A stretch of 5,020 bases of DNA, taken from assembly GCF_016785185.1 (NCBI RefSeq), contig NZ_JAEKDY010000169.1; one strand, given 5' to 3'. The position numbers and the translations under genes are program-made. The notes beneath the pieces were generated by a model. The model made no database searches, had not been told where the DNA came from, and saw only the letters and a program-made list of their open reading frames with translations. Every line of letters starts with the position of its first letter. Position 1 is the stretch's first letter. The stretch comes from Heyndrickxia sporothermodurans (GTDB lineage Bacteria > Bacillota > Bacilli > Bacillales > Bacillaceae_C). This document shows, piece after piece, positions 1 through 4,937 of this stretch.

Positions 1-67
1 TGCCTGTCTCAGTGGCTTCTTTTACGACTTGTAATTTGAAATCTTTTGAGTGTTTTGTTCGTTTCAT
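1..67 (-). CDS. IS3-family transposase OrfA, N-terminal fragment (runs off the window)
   Basis: The 22 visible residues begin MKRTKHSKDFKLQVVKEA, a typical start of the IS3-family OrfA helix-turn-helix (HTH_Tnp_1-like) protein. These proteins bind the IS terminal repeats and are usually joined to the DDE-integrase OrfB by a -1 frameshift. The ATG at 67-65 is preceded by GGAGG at 80-76 with 8-nt spacing, which fixes the start. The rest of the gene lies left of the window, so the subgroup and intactness cannot be judged. It is different in sequence from the transposase at 4966. Confidence 0.75.
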   Translation of the reverse strand, partial: MKRTKHSKDFKLQVVKEATETG

Positions 68-129
68 TATGTCAGCCTCCTTGGTACATTAAGTAGTATA
101 ATATTTATTACTCTTACTGTCCAAGTTCA
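1..129 (-). mobile_element. Partial IS3-like insertion sequence, OrfA-proximal end
   Basis: The element runs off the left edge and is read leftwards. Its transposase start lies at 67. Reading inward on the minus strand from 129, the sequence begins TGAACTTGGACAGTAAGAG, a TG-starting terminus of the kind seen in IS3-family elements, about 60 bp upstream of the OrfA start. That leader spacing is normal for these elements. The boundary at 129 is inferred from this terminus; the other end and the target duplication are outside the window. It abuts, by 8 bp, the stop codon of the zinc-finger gene at 138-902, whose own stop is retained. Confidence 0.6.
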
Positions 130-137
130 TTTAGGGG

Positions 138-902
138 CTATAGAGATTGAACCCACTTGAGTTCTCCGAATACTATAGCGGGCACACCATTTTTCCAATT
201 CCCCTTAATTTTACCCATACTTAACCAAAATCTTTTTTTGACCTGTTCATTTAACTTAATGCTGAAACTATTATAGGGATATTTCTTATCAGAATTTAGC
301 CATATTTCGTTATCCGAACTTTGAAGATATCCCCAAAAGAAACCTTGAACACCATTTTGTTGTTTAGTAACTCCATCCCAAGAACTGACCATTTTTTCAA
401 GAGGAATTATCTTATTATCTATTTCCAATGAAAATCCTTGCTTATCAAGATTATTATTTATAGCACAGTCTAATATCCTTTTAAGCGTCCATGTTTTCTG
501 TACAGTTTTTGTCGGATCTTTATCATAAATATTTTTACTATCACCTGTTTTTCCAAAAACATCAGATTCTTCGTTATCATCTCCAGCAAGAGAAGCGTTA
601 CTAAAGTAATCCTTAAACAAGATTCCTATATCATTTGTATCTGCCTCTCTTTTATTTTGAGATACTCTGTTCTCCTTTTTATTTGAAGAAGTATTCGACT
701 TCTTTAAATTACAGTCTATATCATGCTTTGCTGAAAAACAGGGTTCCTTACCATCTACTGATTTTTTTCGAAACCAAGCATCTTTTCCACATTCTCTACA
801 AATAATTAAACCCTTTAATTCTAGTTGTTTTTCTTCAGACATATTTTGAACTTGATAAGCCGAATAAATTTGTCCTGTTTTCTTATGCTTAACTACGTCC
901 AT
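138..902 (-). CDS. Uncharacterised protein with Cys/His zinc-finger-like motif (254 aa)
   Basis: I do not recognise a named family. Residues 35-64 carry C35-x2-C38, then C55, H60 and C64 around a W-F-R-K-K stretch. This is a likely zinc-binding finger, resembling the N-terminal Cys-rich segment of CoiA-like proteins (a resemblance by eye only). Residues 66-135 are hydrophilic, rich in K, N, S and D, and look like a flexible linker. Residues 138-254 look folded and alternate hydrophobic strands with charged turns (G-Y-L, I-W-L-N, F-S-I-K-L, A-I-V-F-G-E-L); a beta-barrel nucleic-acid-binding fold would fit but is unproven. An upstream TTG at 917 is in frame, but GGAGA at 915-911 lies 8 nt before the ATG at 902, so ATG is the better start. 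There is no signal peptide or membrane segment. It lies downstream of the R-M operon on the same strand but behind that operon's terminator, with its own promoter. A role in defence is only inferred from context. Confidence 0.75.
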   Translation of the reverse strand: MDVVKHKKTGQIYSAYQVQNMSEEKQLELKGLIICRECGKDAWFRKKSVDGKEPCFSAKHDIDCNLKKSNTSSNKKENRVSQNKREADTNDIGILFKDYFSNASLAGDDNEESDVFGKTGDSKNIYDKDPTKTVQKTWTLKRILDCAINNNLDKQGFSLEIDNKIIPLEKMVSSWDGVTKQQNGVQGFFWGYLQSSDNEIWLNSDKKYPYNSFSIKLNEQVKKRFWLSMGKIKGNWKNGVPAIVFGELKWVQSL

Positions 903-910
903 ACCTAATC

Positions 911-915
911 TCTCC
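911..915 (-). promoter_or_regulatory. Ribosome binding site that decides the start of the zinc-finger gene
   Basis: GGAGA on the minus strand sits 8 nt upstream of ATG 902-900. The alternative TTG start at 917 would place the start codon on this Shine-Dalgarno itself, so the five-residue N-terminal extension is unlikely. Confidence 0.7.
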
Positions 916-982
916 AAATATCAATTAATAGCGGTTGCGGTTGAGGAAGAATCTTTGCATTTCTAACTATGACTCTATTAAG

Positions 983-991
983 ATTATACCA
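983..991 (-). promoter_or_regulatory. Extended -10 promoter for the zinc-finger gene
   Basis: The minus strand reads TGGTATAAT, a perfect -10 hexamer with the TGn extension. No good -35 is seen at 16-18 bp, which is usual for extended -10 promoters. Transcription would start near 975 and give a leader of about 70 nt that contains a tandem GCGGTT repeat (931-942, plus-strand reading). The promoter lies after the R-M terminator at 1100-1118, so this gene is probably expressed on its own. Confidence 0.55.
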
Positions 992-1099
992 TTACCCGAT
1001 TTATAAGAAACTCAATAATGAGTCCTTACTACAACTTAGTTCATACACTAACTTTGATTACAGGCCTATTCTAACCCTAATTTTACCCCTGTTTAAGAC

Positions 1100-1118
1100 A
1101 AAAAGACCCGAAGGGTCT
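1100..1118 (-). terminator. Rho-independent terminator of the R-M operon
   Basis: On the minus strand AGACCC, loop TTC and GGGTCT form a perfect 6-bp stem (1118-1104), followed by a T run and G (1104-1099). It begins one base after the endonuclease stop codon (1120-1122). The plus strand also forms the stem but has no comparable T run. Confidence 0.8.
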
Positions 1119-1119
1119 A

Positions 1120-2292
1120 TTATAATGAATATTTTTCTTCTGCATAGTGAATAAATTTTTCAACGGTCCATAATCTATTCTGATATTTTGCTGGATATAA
1201 TGAGTGGTAGGGCTTAGGTACAACTAACGTAACTTTTTCATCTGCCATTTCATCTAACTGGTTAGGGGATATTCCCTGTTGAAGTGTCAATAAGTGTTTC
1301 TCATCGATTCTGTTCGCTTCGTTCAGAATCTGTCTCCATCTATCCTTACAAGTAGTTTTCGCACCTAGAAAAATTAAGTCGCTATCAAGGAATGACTTAT
1401 CAGCATAGGCTGCATTTGATGGAAGTAAGAAATCAGGCTTTTTATTACCTTCAGACCGACCGGGATGGCTAAACGGAATACGATAAGAAGAAAATAAGAA
1501 ATCAACATGATGTTCCAAAGACTTTCCTGCTCTACTCTTTCTTCGATTTAAGGCACTACTAGCAAACGCAATTAGTGGATCAATATCATCATAGGATAAA
1601 TTATTTTTATACAAATTTCTTTCAATTGCTCTAAATACACTGTATTCAGTCTTTACCCACTCAAGAATCATAGTATCGGGTGGAAAACTTTTCTTTTTAT
1701 ATACATGGTAATGTATTTGTCTGGCTAATTCTGCAAGTTTAATTGTTTCAGGGAAGTCCTCAAACACATAGACTACTTCTTCTATTTCCTTTTCTAACTT
1801 TTTAGATAAATCTATGTCCTTAACTTTTCCCCCATTGTAAACCGCGTTATTGTCCATAAGGGACAGGGAGAAGGAATCTATGAATTTTTCAATCTCATCT
1901 TCAGTATCTAAAATATAGACTTTGAAGTTCTCTTGATCCATCGGCATGAAGATAATCAAGTTACCCACTTGTTCTGCTTTCTCAAATGGTGAATTGGTCC
2001 AAAAACGAGTAATACGGTATTCGTTTCTTGTCCCTCTGCCATAATATATTACACGGCTTTCATATGGATAATATCCGTCAAGGTGAACTTTAATGTATTT
2101 GTCTTTGTTTTCTCCTTTTACACCTTTTTCTTCAAAGAAGATATTCCATGCTTGTTTTGCAATGTAAAGCCCTACTTGATGGGCACCTGTTAGATCTACA
2201 TCATTTGCAGATATGAATTTACAATAAAAGCGACCAATAGACTTGGCCGCCTCAATTGCATTCGTGAGTTTTTCTGACTCATTTTGTTGCAT
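1120..2292 (-). CDS. EcoRII-like type II (IIE) restriction endonuclease
   Basis: This 390-aa enzyme is predicted to cut unmodified CCWGG (CCNGG possible) and to need a second copy of the site as effector. Length matches EcoRII (about 400 aa) rather than the shorter PspGI or SsoII enzymes that lack the N-domain. Residues about 20-150 form the effector-binding B3-like domain, with ISANDVDLTGAHQVGLYI (27-44) and GTRNEYRITRF (87-97). The catalytic C-domain is at about 210-370: R254-A-G-K-S-L-E260, K-P-D287-F, then A-K312-T-T-C-K-D-R318-W-R-Q-I-L-N-E325. The D287/K312/E325 spacing gives a PD-(D/E)XK centre laid out as in EcoRII. A TLVVPK strand follows at 355-360. All key residues are present, so it looks functional. 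An in-frame ATG at 2364 would add 24 residues, but these read over the methyltransferase C-terminus. The ATG at 2292 aligns better and has GAGGG at 2308-2304, 11 nt upstream. The start overlaps the methyltransferase end by 14 bp, implying coupled translation after the protective enzyme. Confidence 0.93.
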   Translation of the reverse strand: MQQNESEKLTNAIEAAKSIGRFYCKFISANDVDLTGAHQVGLYIAKQAWNIFFEEKGVKGENKDKYIKVHLDGYYPYESRVIYYGRGTRNEYRITRFWTNSPFEKAEQVGNLIIFMPMDQENFKVYILDTEDEIEKFIDSFSLSLMDNNAVYNGGKVKDIDLSKKLEKEIEEVVYVFEDFPETIKLAELARQIHYHVYKKKSFPPDTMILEWVKTEYSVFRAIERNLYKNNLSYDDIDPLIAFASSALNRRKSRAGKSLEHHVDFLFSSYRIPFSHPGRSEGNKKPDFLLPSNAAYADKSFLDSDLIFLGAKTTCKDRWRQILNEANRIDEKHLLTLQQGISPNQLDEMADEKVTLVVPKPYHSLYPAKYQNRLWTVEKFIHYAEEKYSL

Positions 2293-3265
2293 ACTCGACT
2301 CGACCCTCTTCCACGACTTGTAGTATTTCTTCACGCTCAATTGCTTGTACCATCTTTTCAGCAATCAGCCGAACAACAGGTACTGCAACGCTATTACCGA
2401 ACTGTTTGTAAGCAGCAGTGTTACTTACTACAATCTTAAACGTTTCTGGAAACCCTTGCAAGCGCGCACATTCGCGTGGGGTCAGTCTTCTTGGATTTTT
2501 TCCCTCTCCTTGAGGAATGAGAATCTCACTTCCATCCTTATAGTATCTTGCACTTAAAGTTCTACTGTAAGAGTTTAGATCAGCAAGGCCGTAGCCAAAT
2601 CCATTTCCCTTTTTTGCATGTTTTTCTTTATATGCTTGAAGATAATCCCAAAGTTTATCCGATAAGGTGTATTTTTCGTCTACATCTTCCTCTAGAATTG
2701 TTTGTAGAGAAGGACCTTCTTTAGGAACCTGAGGAAATTCAAATTTCAAAGGCTTTTTAAAGCCTACAATATAAATACGTTCACGGTTCTGCGGTACTAG
2801 TCCTTTCGCATTTAATACCTCTGAATAAACTGTATAACCTAGTTCTTCTAATACATTAATTATTACCTTAAATGTTTTACCCTTATCGTGACTTCTTAAA
2901 TTCTTTACATTTTCCAGTAGAAAGGCTTGAGGCTGTTTTTCTTTTATTATTCGAGCAATATCAAAAAATAGAGTCCCTTGTGTCTCGTCTAAAAAACCAT
3001 GCTGCCGTCCTAATGATTGCTTTTTAGAAACTCCTGCAATACTAAACGGTTGACATGGAAAACCTGCAAGCAATATATCATGATCAGGAATTTCTTTTTC
3101 ATTTACACTTCTAATATCACCAACTGGTTTTTCACCGAAATTTGCTTCATATGTTTCCTGAGCCTTCACGTCCCACTCACAACTAAAAACACAATGTCCA
3201 TAGGGTTCAAAGGCAGTTCTAATACCTCCGATACCAGCAAACAAGTCAATAAATCTATATAACAT
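2279..3265 (-). CDS. dcm: Dcm-like DNA (cytosine-5) methyltransferase of the R-M pair
   Basis: This 328-aa enzyme transfers a methyl group from S-adenosylmethionine to C5 of cytosine and protects the host from the adjacent endonuclease. All C5-MTase motifs are visible: motif I D7-L-F-A-G-I-G-G14, motif IV GFPCQPFS with nucleophile C71, motif VI E118-N-V, motif VIII Q159-N-R-E-R-I-Y, motif IX RRLTPRECARLQGF (259-272) and motif X QFGNSVAVPV (288-297). The target-recognition region holds GNGFGYG (220-226) and RTLSARYYKDGSEILI (235-250), which closely match E. coli Dcm and M.EcoRII and point to CCWGG or a near relative. It lacks the N-terminal extension that gives M.EcoRII and M.SsoII relatives an HTH for self-regulation, and starts almost at motif I. 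A GTG at 3274 is in frame but lies inside the GGAGG, so ATG 3265 is chosen. It is the first gene of the operon. Confidence 0.96.
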   Translation of the reverse strand: MLYRFIDLFAGIGGIRTAFEPYGHCVFSCEWDVKAQETYEANFGEKPVGDIRSVNEKEIPDHDILLAGFPCQPFSIAGVSKKQSLGRQHGFLDETQGTLFFDIARIIKEKQPQAFLLENVKNLRSHDKGKTFKVIINVLEELGYTVYSEVLNAKGLVPQNRERIYIVGFKKPLKFEFPQVPKEGPSLQTILEEDVDEKYTLSDKLWDYLQAYKEKHAKKGNGFGYGLADLNSYSRTLSARYYKDGSEILIPQGEGKNPRRLTPRECARLQGFPETFKIVVSNTAAYKQFGNSVAVPVVRLIAEKMVQAIEREEILQVVEEGRVEYATK

Positions 3266-3273
3266 ATTCCTCA

Positions 3274-3278
3274 CCTCC
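3274..3278 (-). promoter_or_regulatory. Ribosome binding site of the methyltransferase gene
   Basis: GGAGG on the minus strand lies 8 nt before ATG 3265-3263. The in-frame GTG at 3274-3272 overlaps this site and is therefore a poor start. Confidence 0.8.
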
Positions 3279-3300
3279 GAACACTTGTCCTAATGGGATA

Positions 3301-3309
3301 ATTATAACA
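3301..3309 (-). promoter_or_regulatory. Extended -10 promoter of the R-M operon
   Basis: The minus strand reads TGTTATAAT (3309-3301), a consensus extended -10. The best upstream match, TCAACA, is 19 bp away and weak as a -35. Transcription should start near 3294, with a leader of about 30 nt. The promoter points away from the one at 3338-3346; the two -35 regions adjoin in the 28 bp between them, so one polymerase or regulator could affect both. Confidence 0.6.
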
Positions 3310-3337
3310 AAGTTTGTAGTTCTTTTGTTGATTTTCA

Positions 3338-3346
3338 TGCTATAAT
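3338..3346 (+). promoter_or_regulatory. Extended -10 promoter of the divergent 96-aa gene
   Basis: TGCTATAAT on the plus strand is a consensus extended -10 with no good -35 at 16-18 bp. Transcription would start near 3353, about 40 nt before the GTG at 3393. Confidence 0.6.
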
Positions 3347-3380
3347 ATTTAAGTTACTTTTTTACAATACCCTCTAGAAC

Positions 3381-3386
3381 GAGGTG
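3381..3386 (+). promoter_or_regulatory. Ribosome binding site deciding the start of the 96-aa gene
   Basis: GAGGTG lies 6 nt before GTG 3393. The in-frame GTG at 3384 is inside this site, so 3393 is preferred. Confidence 0.65.
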
Positions 3387-3392
3387 AAACAA

Positions 3393-3683
3393 GTGGCAAA
3401 TGTATTTATTTATTATAATTCAGATCAAAGCGAAAGTACCGAACAGGCGGTTCATCGTGTCAACGAATTGATACACAATTTAGAGATCCACCATGTAATT
3501 TTAGGAGTGTTTTTAGATTTCTTTAATCAAAGCACCGAACTAATGGAATTACTCAACTCTCCTCTTTCAGAAATTGATTACATATTTACAAATAAACCTA
3601 TTGTTAACGAATTTGATAAAGAATTAATAATTCAACTTTCAAGAACTGAAAAGTTTGAAATAAGATATTTTGATGAAATGTAG
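3393..3683 (+). CDS. Small protein (96 aa), possible catalytically dead resolvase-like domain
   Basis: No family is recognised with confidence. The protein alternates beta and alpha segments: VFIYYNS (4-10), a helix with S-E-S-T-E-Q (13-18), VILGVFLDF (35-43), TELMELLNS (48-56), IDYIFTN (61-67), a helix at 73-83, and FEIRYFDE (88-95). This order and the Y-Y-x-S / E-L-x-x-L-L / D-Y-I pattern recall the N-terminal domain of serine recombinases. However, the Y-x-R-x-S arginine and the D-R-x-x-R arginines are absent, and there is no DNA-binding tail, so recombinase activity is not expected. It is acidic, with no signal peptide or membrane helix. It stands alone, divergent from the R-M operon, with back-to-back promoters and a terminator at 3702-3747. 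It could be a regulator or partner of the R-M genes or simply a neighbour; its coding status is supported by promoter, RBS and protein-like composition. Confidence 0.72.
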   Translation: MANVFIYYNSDQSESTEQAVHRVNELIHNLEIHHVILGVFLDFFNQSTELMELLNSPLSEIDYIFTNKPIVNEFDKELIIQLSRTEKFEIRYFDEM

Positions 3684-3701
3684 CATAATAATTTTTAGCA
3701 A

Positions 3702-3748
3702 AAAAAAGAATTACCACTGGACTGATTCCAAGAAGCAATTCTTTTTTG
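3702..3748 (+). terminator. Probable terminator after the 96-aa gene
   Basis: AAAAAAGAATT (3702-3712) pairs perfectly with AATTCTTTTTT (3737-3747), closing a 24-nt loop that contains a small TGG/CCA stem. The T run is both stem arm and U tract. It begins 18 bp after the stop codon at 3681-3683. The stem is A/T-rich, so efficiency is uncertain. The A-run/T-run symmetry would also let it act on the minus strand. Confidence 0.6.
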
Positions 3749-3890
3749 TTTCATTAGAAGGACCCTTCAATTAAGGTATTGATATTCTCACTAGTCACCT
3801 TTTATTTCACTGAAGGTTTTAACATTGTAATAGTTCCATACCCATCTGCCACTTGATATTATAACTAGAAAGGTTTATAAAGTTCCTTTT

Positions 3891-4215
3891 TTAAATAACA
3901 TTTAATAAATAATCAACCTCAATGGCTACATCTGAATGGATGTCCTGCTTTAAAATTGAAAATTCCAAATTATAAGAGCGGCATAGCCTTGAGAAATACT
4001 TGAAATTCTCCCAACTCCCTAATTCTTTAAAGTCATAAAGAATCACTCTACTAAAAAGTAGTACGATCAATAAACTTGAAAAATGATTCTAGTAACCCAA
4101 TATCATCCAATAGATACATACTTGATTTCTTATTAAAATATTTTGCATGGTCTTCCAATGCATCAGCAATATAATGGTAGTCACCAAAGTCAAAAGTAAT
4201 CCCCAGATAACGCAT
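3891..4215 (-). pseudogene. Hypothetical gene of 107 codons with a single-base frameshift
   Basis: The minus-strand ATG at 4215, preceded by GGGGTGA, opens a frame reading MRYLGITFDFGDYHYIADAL and onward for 54 codons to RTTF, then TAG. One base out of register the protein-like reading continues without a stop, from SRVILYDFKELGSWENF to IEVDYLLNVI and TAA at 3893-3891. Removing one base from the run of five A at 4053-4057 (T on the coding strand) joins both parts into a 107-aa acidic protein rich in Y, F, D and L. I do not recognise the family. A good sigma-A promoter lies at 4245-4272. The run sits between CTACT and AGTAG, which can pair. The options are a recent inactivating mutation, a sequencing error, or, less likely, frameshifting by the ribosome. 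Confidence 0.6.
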
Positions 4216-4244
4216 ACTATCACCCCAGTTTGTTATTTAATGAA

Positions 4245-4272
4245 AGTATAGCGCGAATCTAATCATCTTCAA
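4245..4272 (-). promoter_or_regulatory. Sigma-A-like promoter for the frameshifted gene
   Basis: On the minus strand TTGAAG (4272-4267), a 16-bp spacer and TATACT (4250-4245) match the vegetative consensus at 4 of 6 and 5 of 6 positions. The -10 is about 30 bp before ATG 4215. A preserved promoter and RBS suggest the gene was lost recently or is still expressed. Confidence 0.6.
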
Positions 4273-4340
4273 GCATTACTATTTTCTCTTATGAAATGAA
4301 ATAAATTATAGATTGGATTTTTGGCTTTTTACCACCGACT

Positions 4341-4373
4341 GAAAAGACCAAACAGTTGAATAACTGTCTGGCC
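4341..4373 (-). terminator. Hairpin terminator after the broken ORF at 4374-4609
   Basis: On the minus strand GGCCAGACAGT and ACTGTTTGGTC form an 11-bp stem with two G-U pairs and a 6-nt loop (4373-4346), followed by TTTT (4345-4342). As plus-strand RNA the same stem has two mismatches and no T run, so the leftward direction is favoured. It abuts a TAA at 4376-4374, so a leftward gene once ended here. Confidence 0.65.
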
Positions 4374-4609
4374 TTATTCAATAATATAGGCATACACAAG
4401 AAAGCGGTCTAAAACCAAAGAGGCTATTTGGAAAGCCCTAAGGGGAAAGGGGTTTTCCTGACACTGTATATTTCCTTATTCCCTTTTAAATCCCTTGTAT
4501 TTTTGAAAATATTTTTCAATCTCTTTTCTCTTTTATTCAACCTCTCATCAATAGACTGTCCAAAAATAAGACTCATATCTTTATCCGGAGTAGCATTGAT
4601 GGTTAACAT
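4374..4609 (-). pseudogene. Probable remnant of a small leftward gene, frameshifted near its 3' end
   Basis: A 61-codon frame starts at ATG 4609 (MLTINATPDKDMSLIFGQ), runs through a lysine/arginine-rich stretch (DERLNKREKRLKNIFKN) and stops at 4426-4424. In a neighbouring frame a protein-like tail, FPLRAFQIASLVLDRFLVY, ends at TAA 4376-4374, exactly against the terminator. The two frames share the C/T-rich block at about 4440-4453 (plus strand AAGGGGAAAGGGG), where a one-base change would join them into about 77 codons. The Shine-Dalgarno AAGGA is only about 1-2 nt before the ATG, so the true 5' end may lie elsewhere. No family is recognised. Real decay is plausible but less certain than for the 3891-4215 gene. 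The rightward hydrophobic frame over the same bases looks like its antisense shadow. Confidence 0.35.
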
Positions 4610-4703
4610 ATCCTTACACTATATTCAGCAGCCAATAAATTACCCTTCCCCCATAATAAAGATTCCAACAATAAAGGACTAATTCAATGAAGGCTAGAAA
4701 TCC

Positions 4704-4731
4704 TTGAAAGTTGGAAAAAGAGGAATAAACT
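4704..4731 (+). promoter_or_regulatory. Possible promoter of the PAS-domain gene
   Basis: TTGAAA (4704-4709), a 16-bp spacer and TAAACT (4726-4731) form a passable sigma-A promoter. Transcripts would start near 4738, inside or at the first arm of the inverted repeat 4736-4772. It is weaker than the other promoters in the window. Confidence 0.3.
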
Positions 4732-4735
4732 AGAA

Positions 4736-4772
4736 TTAACAAAAAAGAAGCCTATAGTTTGTTTTTTGTTAA
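4736..4772. repeat. Perfect 11-bp inverted repeat in the PAS-gene leader
   Basis: TTAACAAAAAA (4736-4746) and TTTTTTGTTAA (4762-4772) are exact reverse complements around a 15-bp loop. The A-run/T-run form resembles the terminator at 3702-3748, so it may be a bidirectional terminator left by a lost neighbour, an attenuator in the leader, or an operator. It ends 27 bp before the ATG at 4800. Confidence 0.55.
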
Positions 4773-4787
4773 AAATAATATTTAAAT

Positions 4788-4792
4788 GGGGG
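4788..4792 (+). promoter_or_regulatory. Ribosome binding site of the PAS-domain gene
   Basis: GGGGG, 7 nt before ATG 4800, supports this as an authentic gene start and so the coding nature of the short PAS fragment. Confidence 0.55.
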
Positions 4793-4799
4793 TAAAATT

Positions 4800-4937
4800 A
4801 TGCAAGAAAATGAACTTAAACATGGATCAATTTTCACACATGCTTTTAATTTTTCAATGATAGGCACTGCGGTAGTTGATCCAATCGGACGAACCCCCTC
4901 TGTTAGGATAGATGTCGTAGACAACTTTAGTGTATAG
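4800..4937 (+). pseudogene. PAS-domain sensory protein, 5' fragment cut by an insertion sequence
   Basis: The frame starts at ATG 4800 with a good RBS and encodes 45 residues to TAG 4935-4937. Residues 11-31 read I-F-x-x-A-F-x-x-S-M-I-G-x-A-V-V-D-P-x-G-R, the classic first helix and strand of a PAS domain (compare F-x-x-A-F-x-x-A-x-I-G-M-A-L-V-x-x-x-G-R). PAS proteins normally go on for hundreds of residues into GGDEF, EAL or histidine-kinase modules. Here the PAS pattern fails after G-R-T-P-S, where a TG-starting IS-like end begins (4901), and the remaining codons are IS sequence. The fragment starts directly at the PAS with no transmembrane segment, so the original was probably cytoplasmic. 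The output domain is unknown, as the rest would lie beyond the IS. Confidence 0.6.

Noticed and set aside
931..942. Tandem GCGGTT repeat in the leader of the zinc-finger gene
   Set aside because: Two six-base copies are easily chance; there is no CRISPR-like or iteron-like series.
969..1154. Rightward 61-codon open frame
   Set aside because: It has no ribosome binding site, runs over the leftward promoter and the R-M terminator into the antisense of the endonuclease 3' end, and its protein lacks domain-like character.
2293..2364. 24-residue N-terminal extension of the endonuclease from ATG 2364
   Set aside because: These codons overlap the methyltransferase coding region and read as its out-of-frame shadow. 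The EcoRII-like N-domain begins after the ATG at 2292.
2345..2557. Rightward 70-codon open frame
   Set aside because: It is wholly antisense to the conserved methyltransferase C-terminal motifs and has no RBS.
3017..3262. Rightward 81-codon open frame
   Set aside because: It is the antisense shadow of the methyltransferase N-terminal half (motifs I-IV).
3757..3768. GAAGGACCCTTC palindrome-like hairpin
   Set aside because: A 5-bp stem with a 2-nt loop and no T run is too weak to be a terminator and is not repeated elsewhere in the window.
3802..3858. Leftward fragment reading VADGYGTITMLKPSVK then a stop
   Set aside because: It looks protein-like and lies just downstream of the frameshifted gene, but it is only 18 codons with an upstream in-frame stop and no start signal; too short to call.
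4428..4682. Rightward 84-codon hydrophobic frame, membrane-protein-like
   Set aside because: Runs of L, F and I are what antisense of a lysine-rich ORF gives. It has no convincing RBS, and the leftward reading is supported by a terminator.
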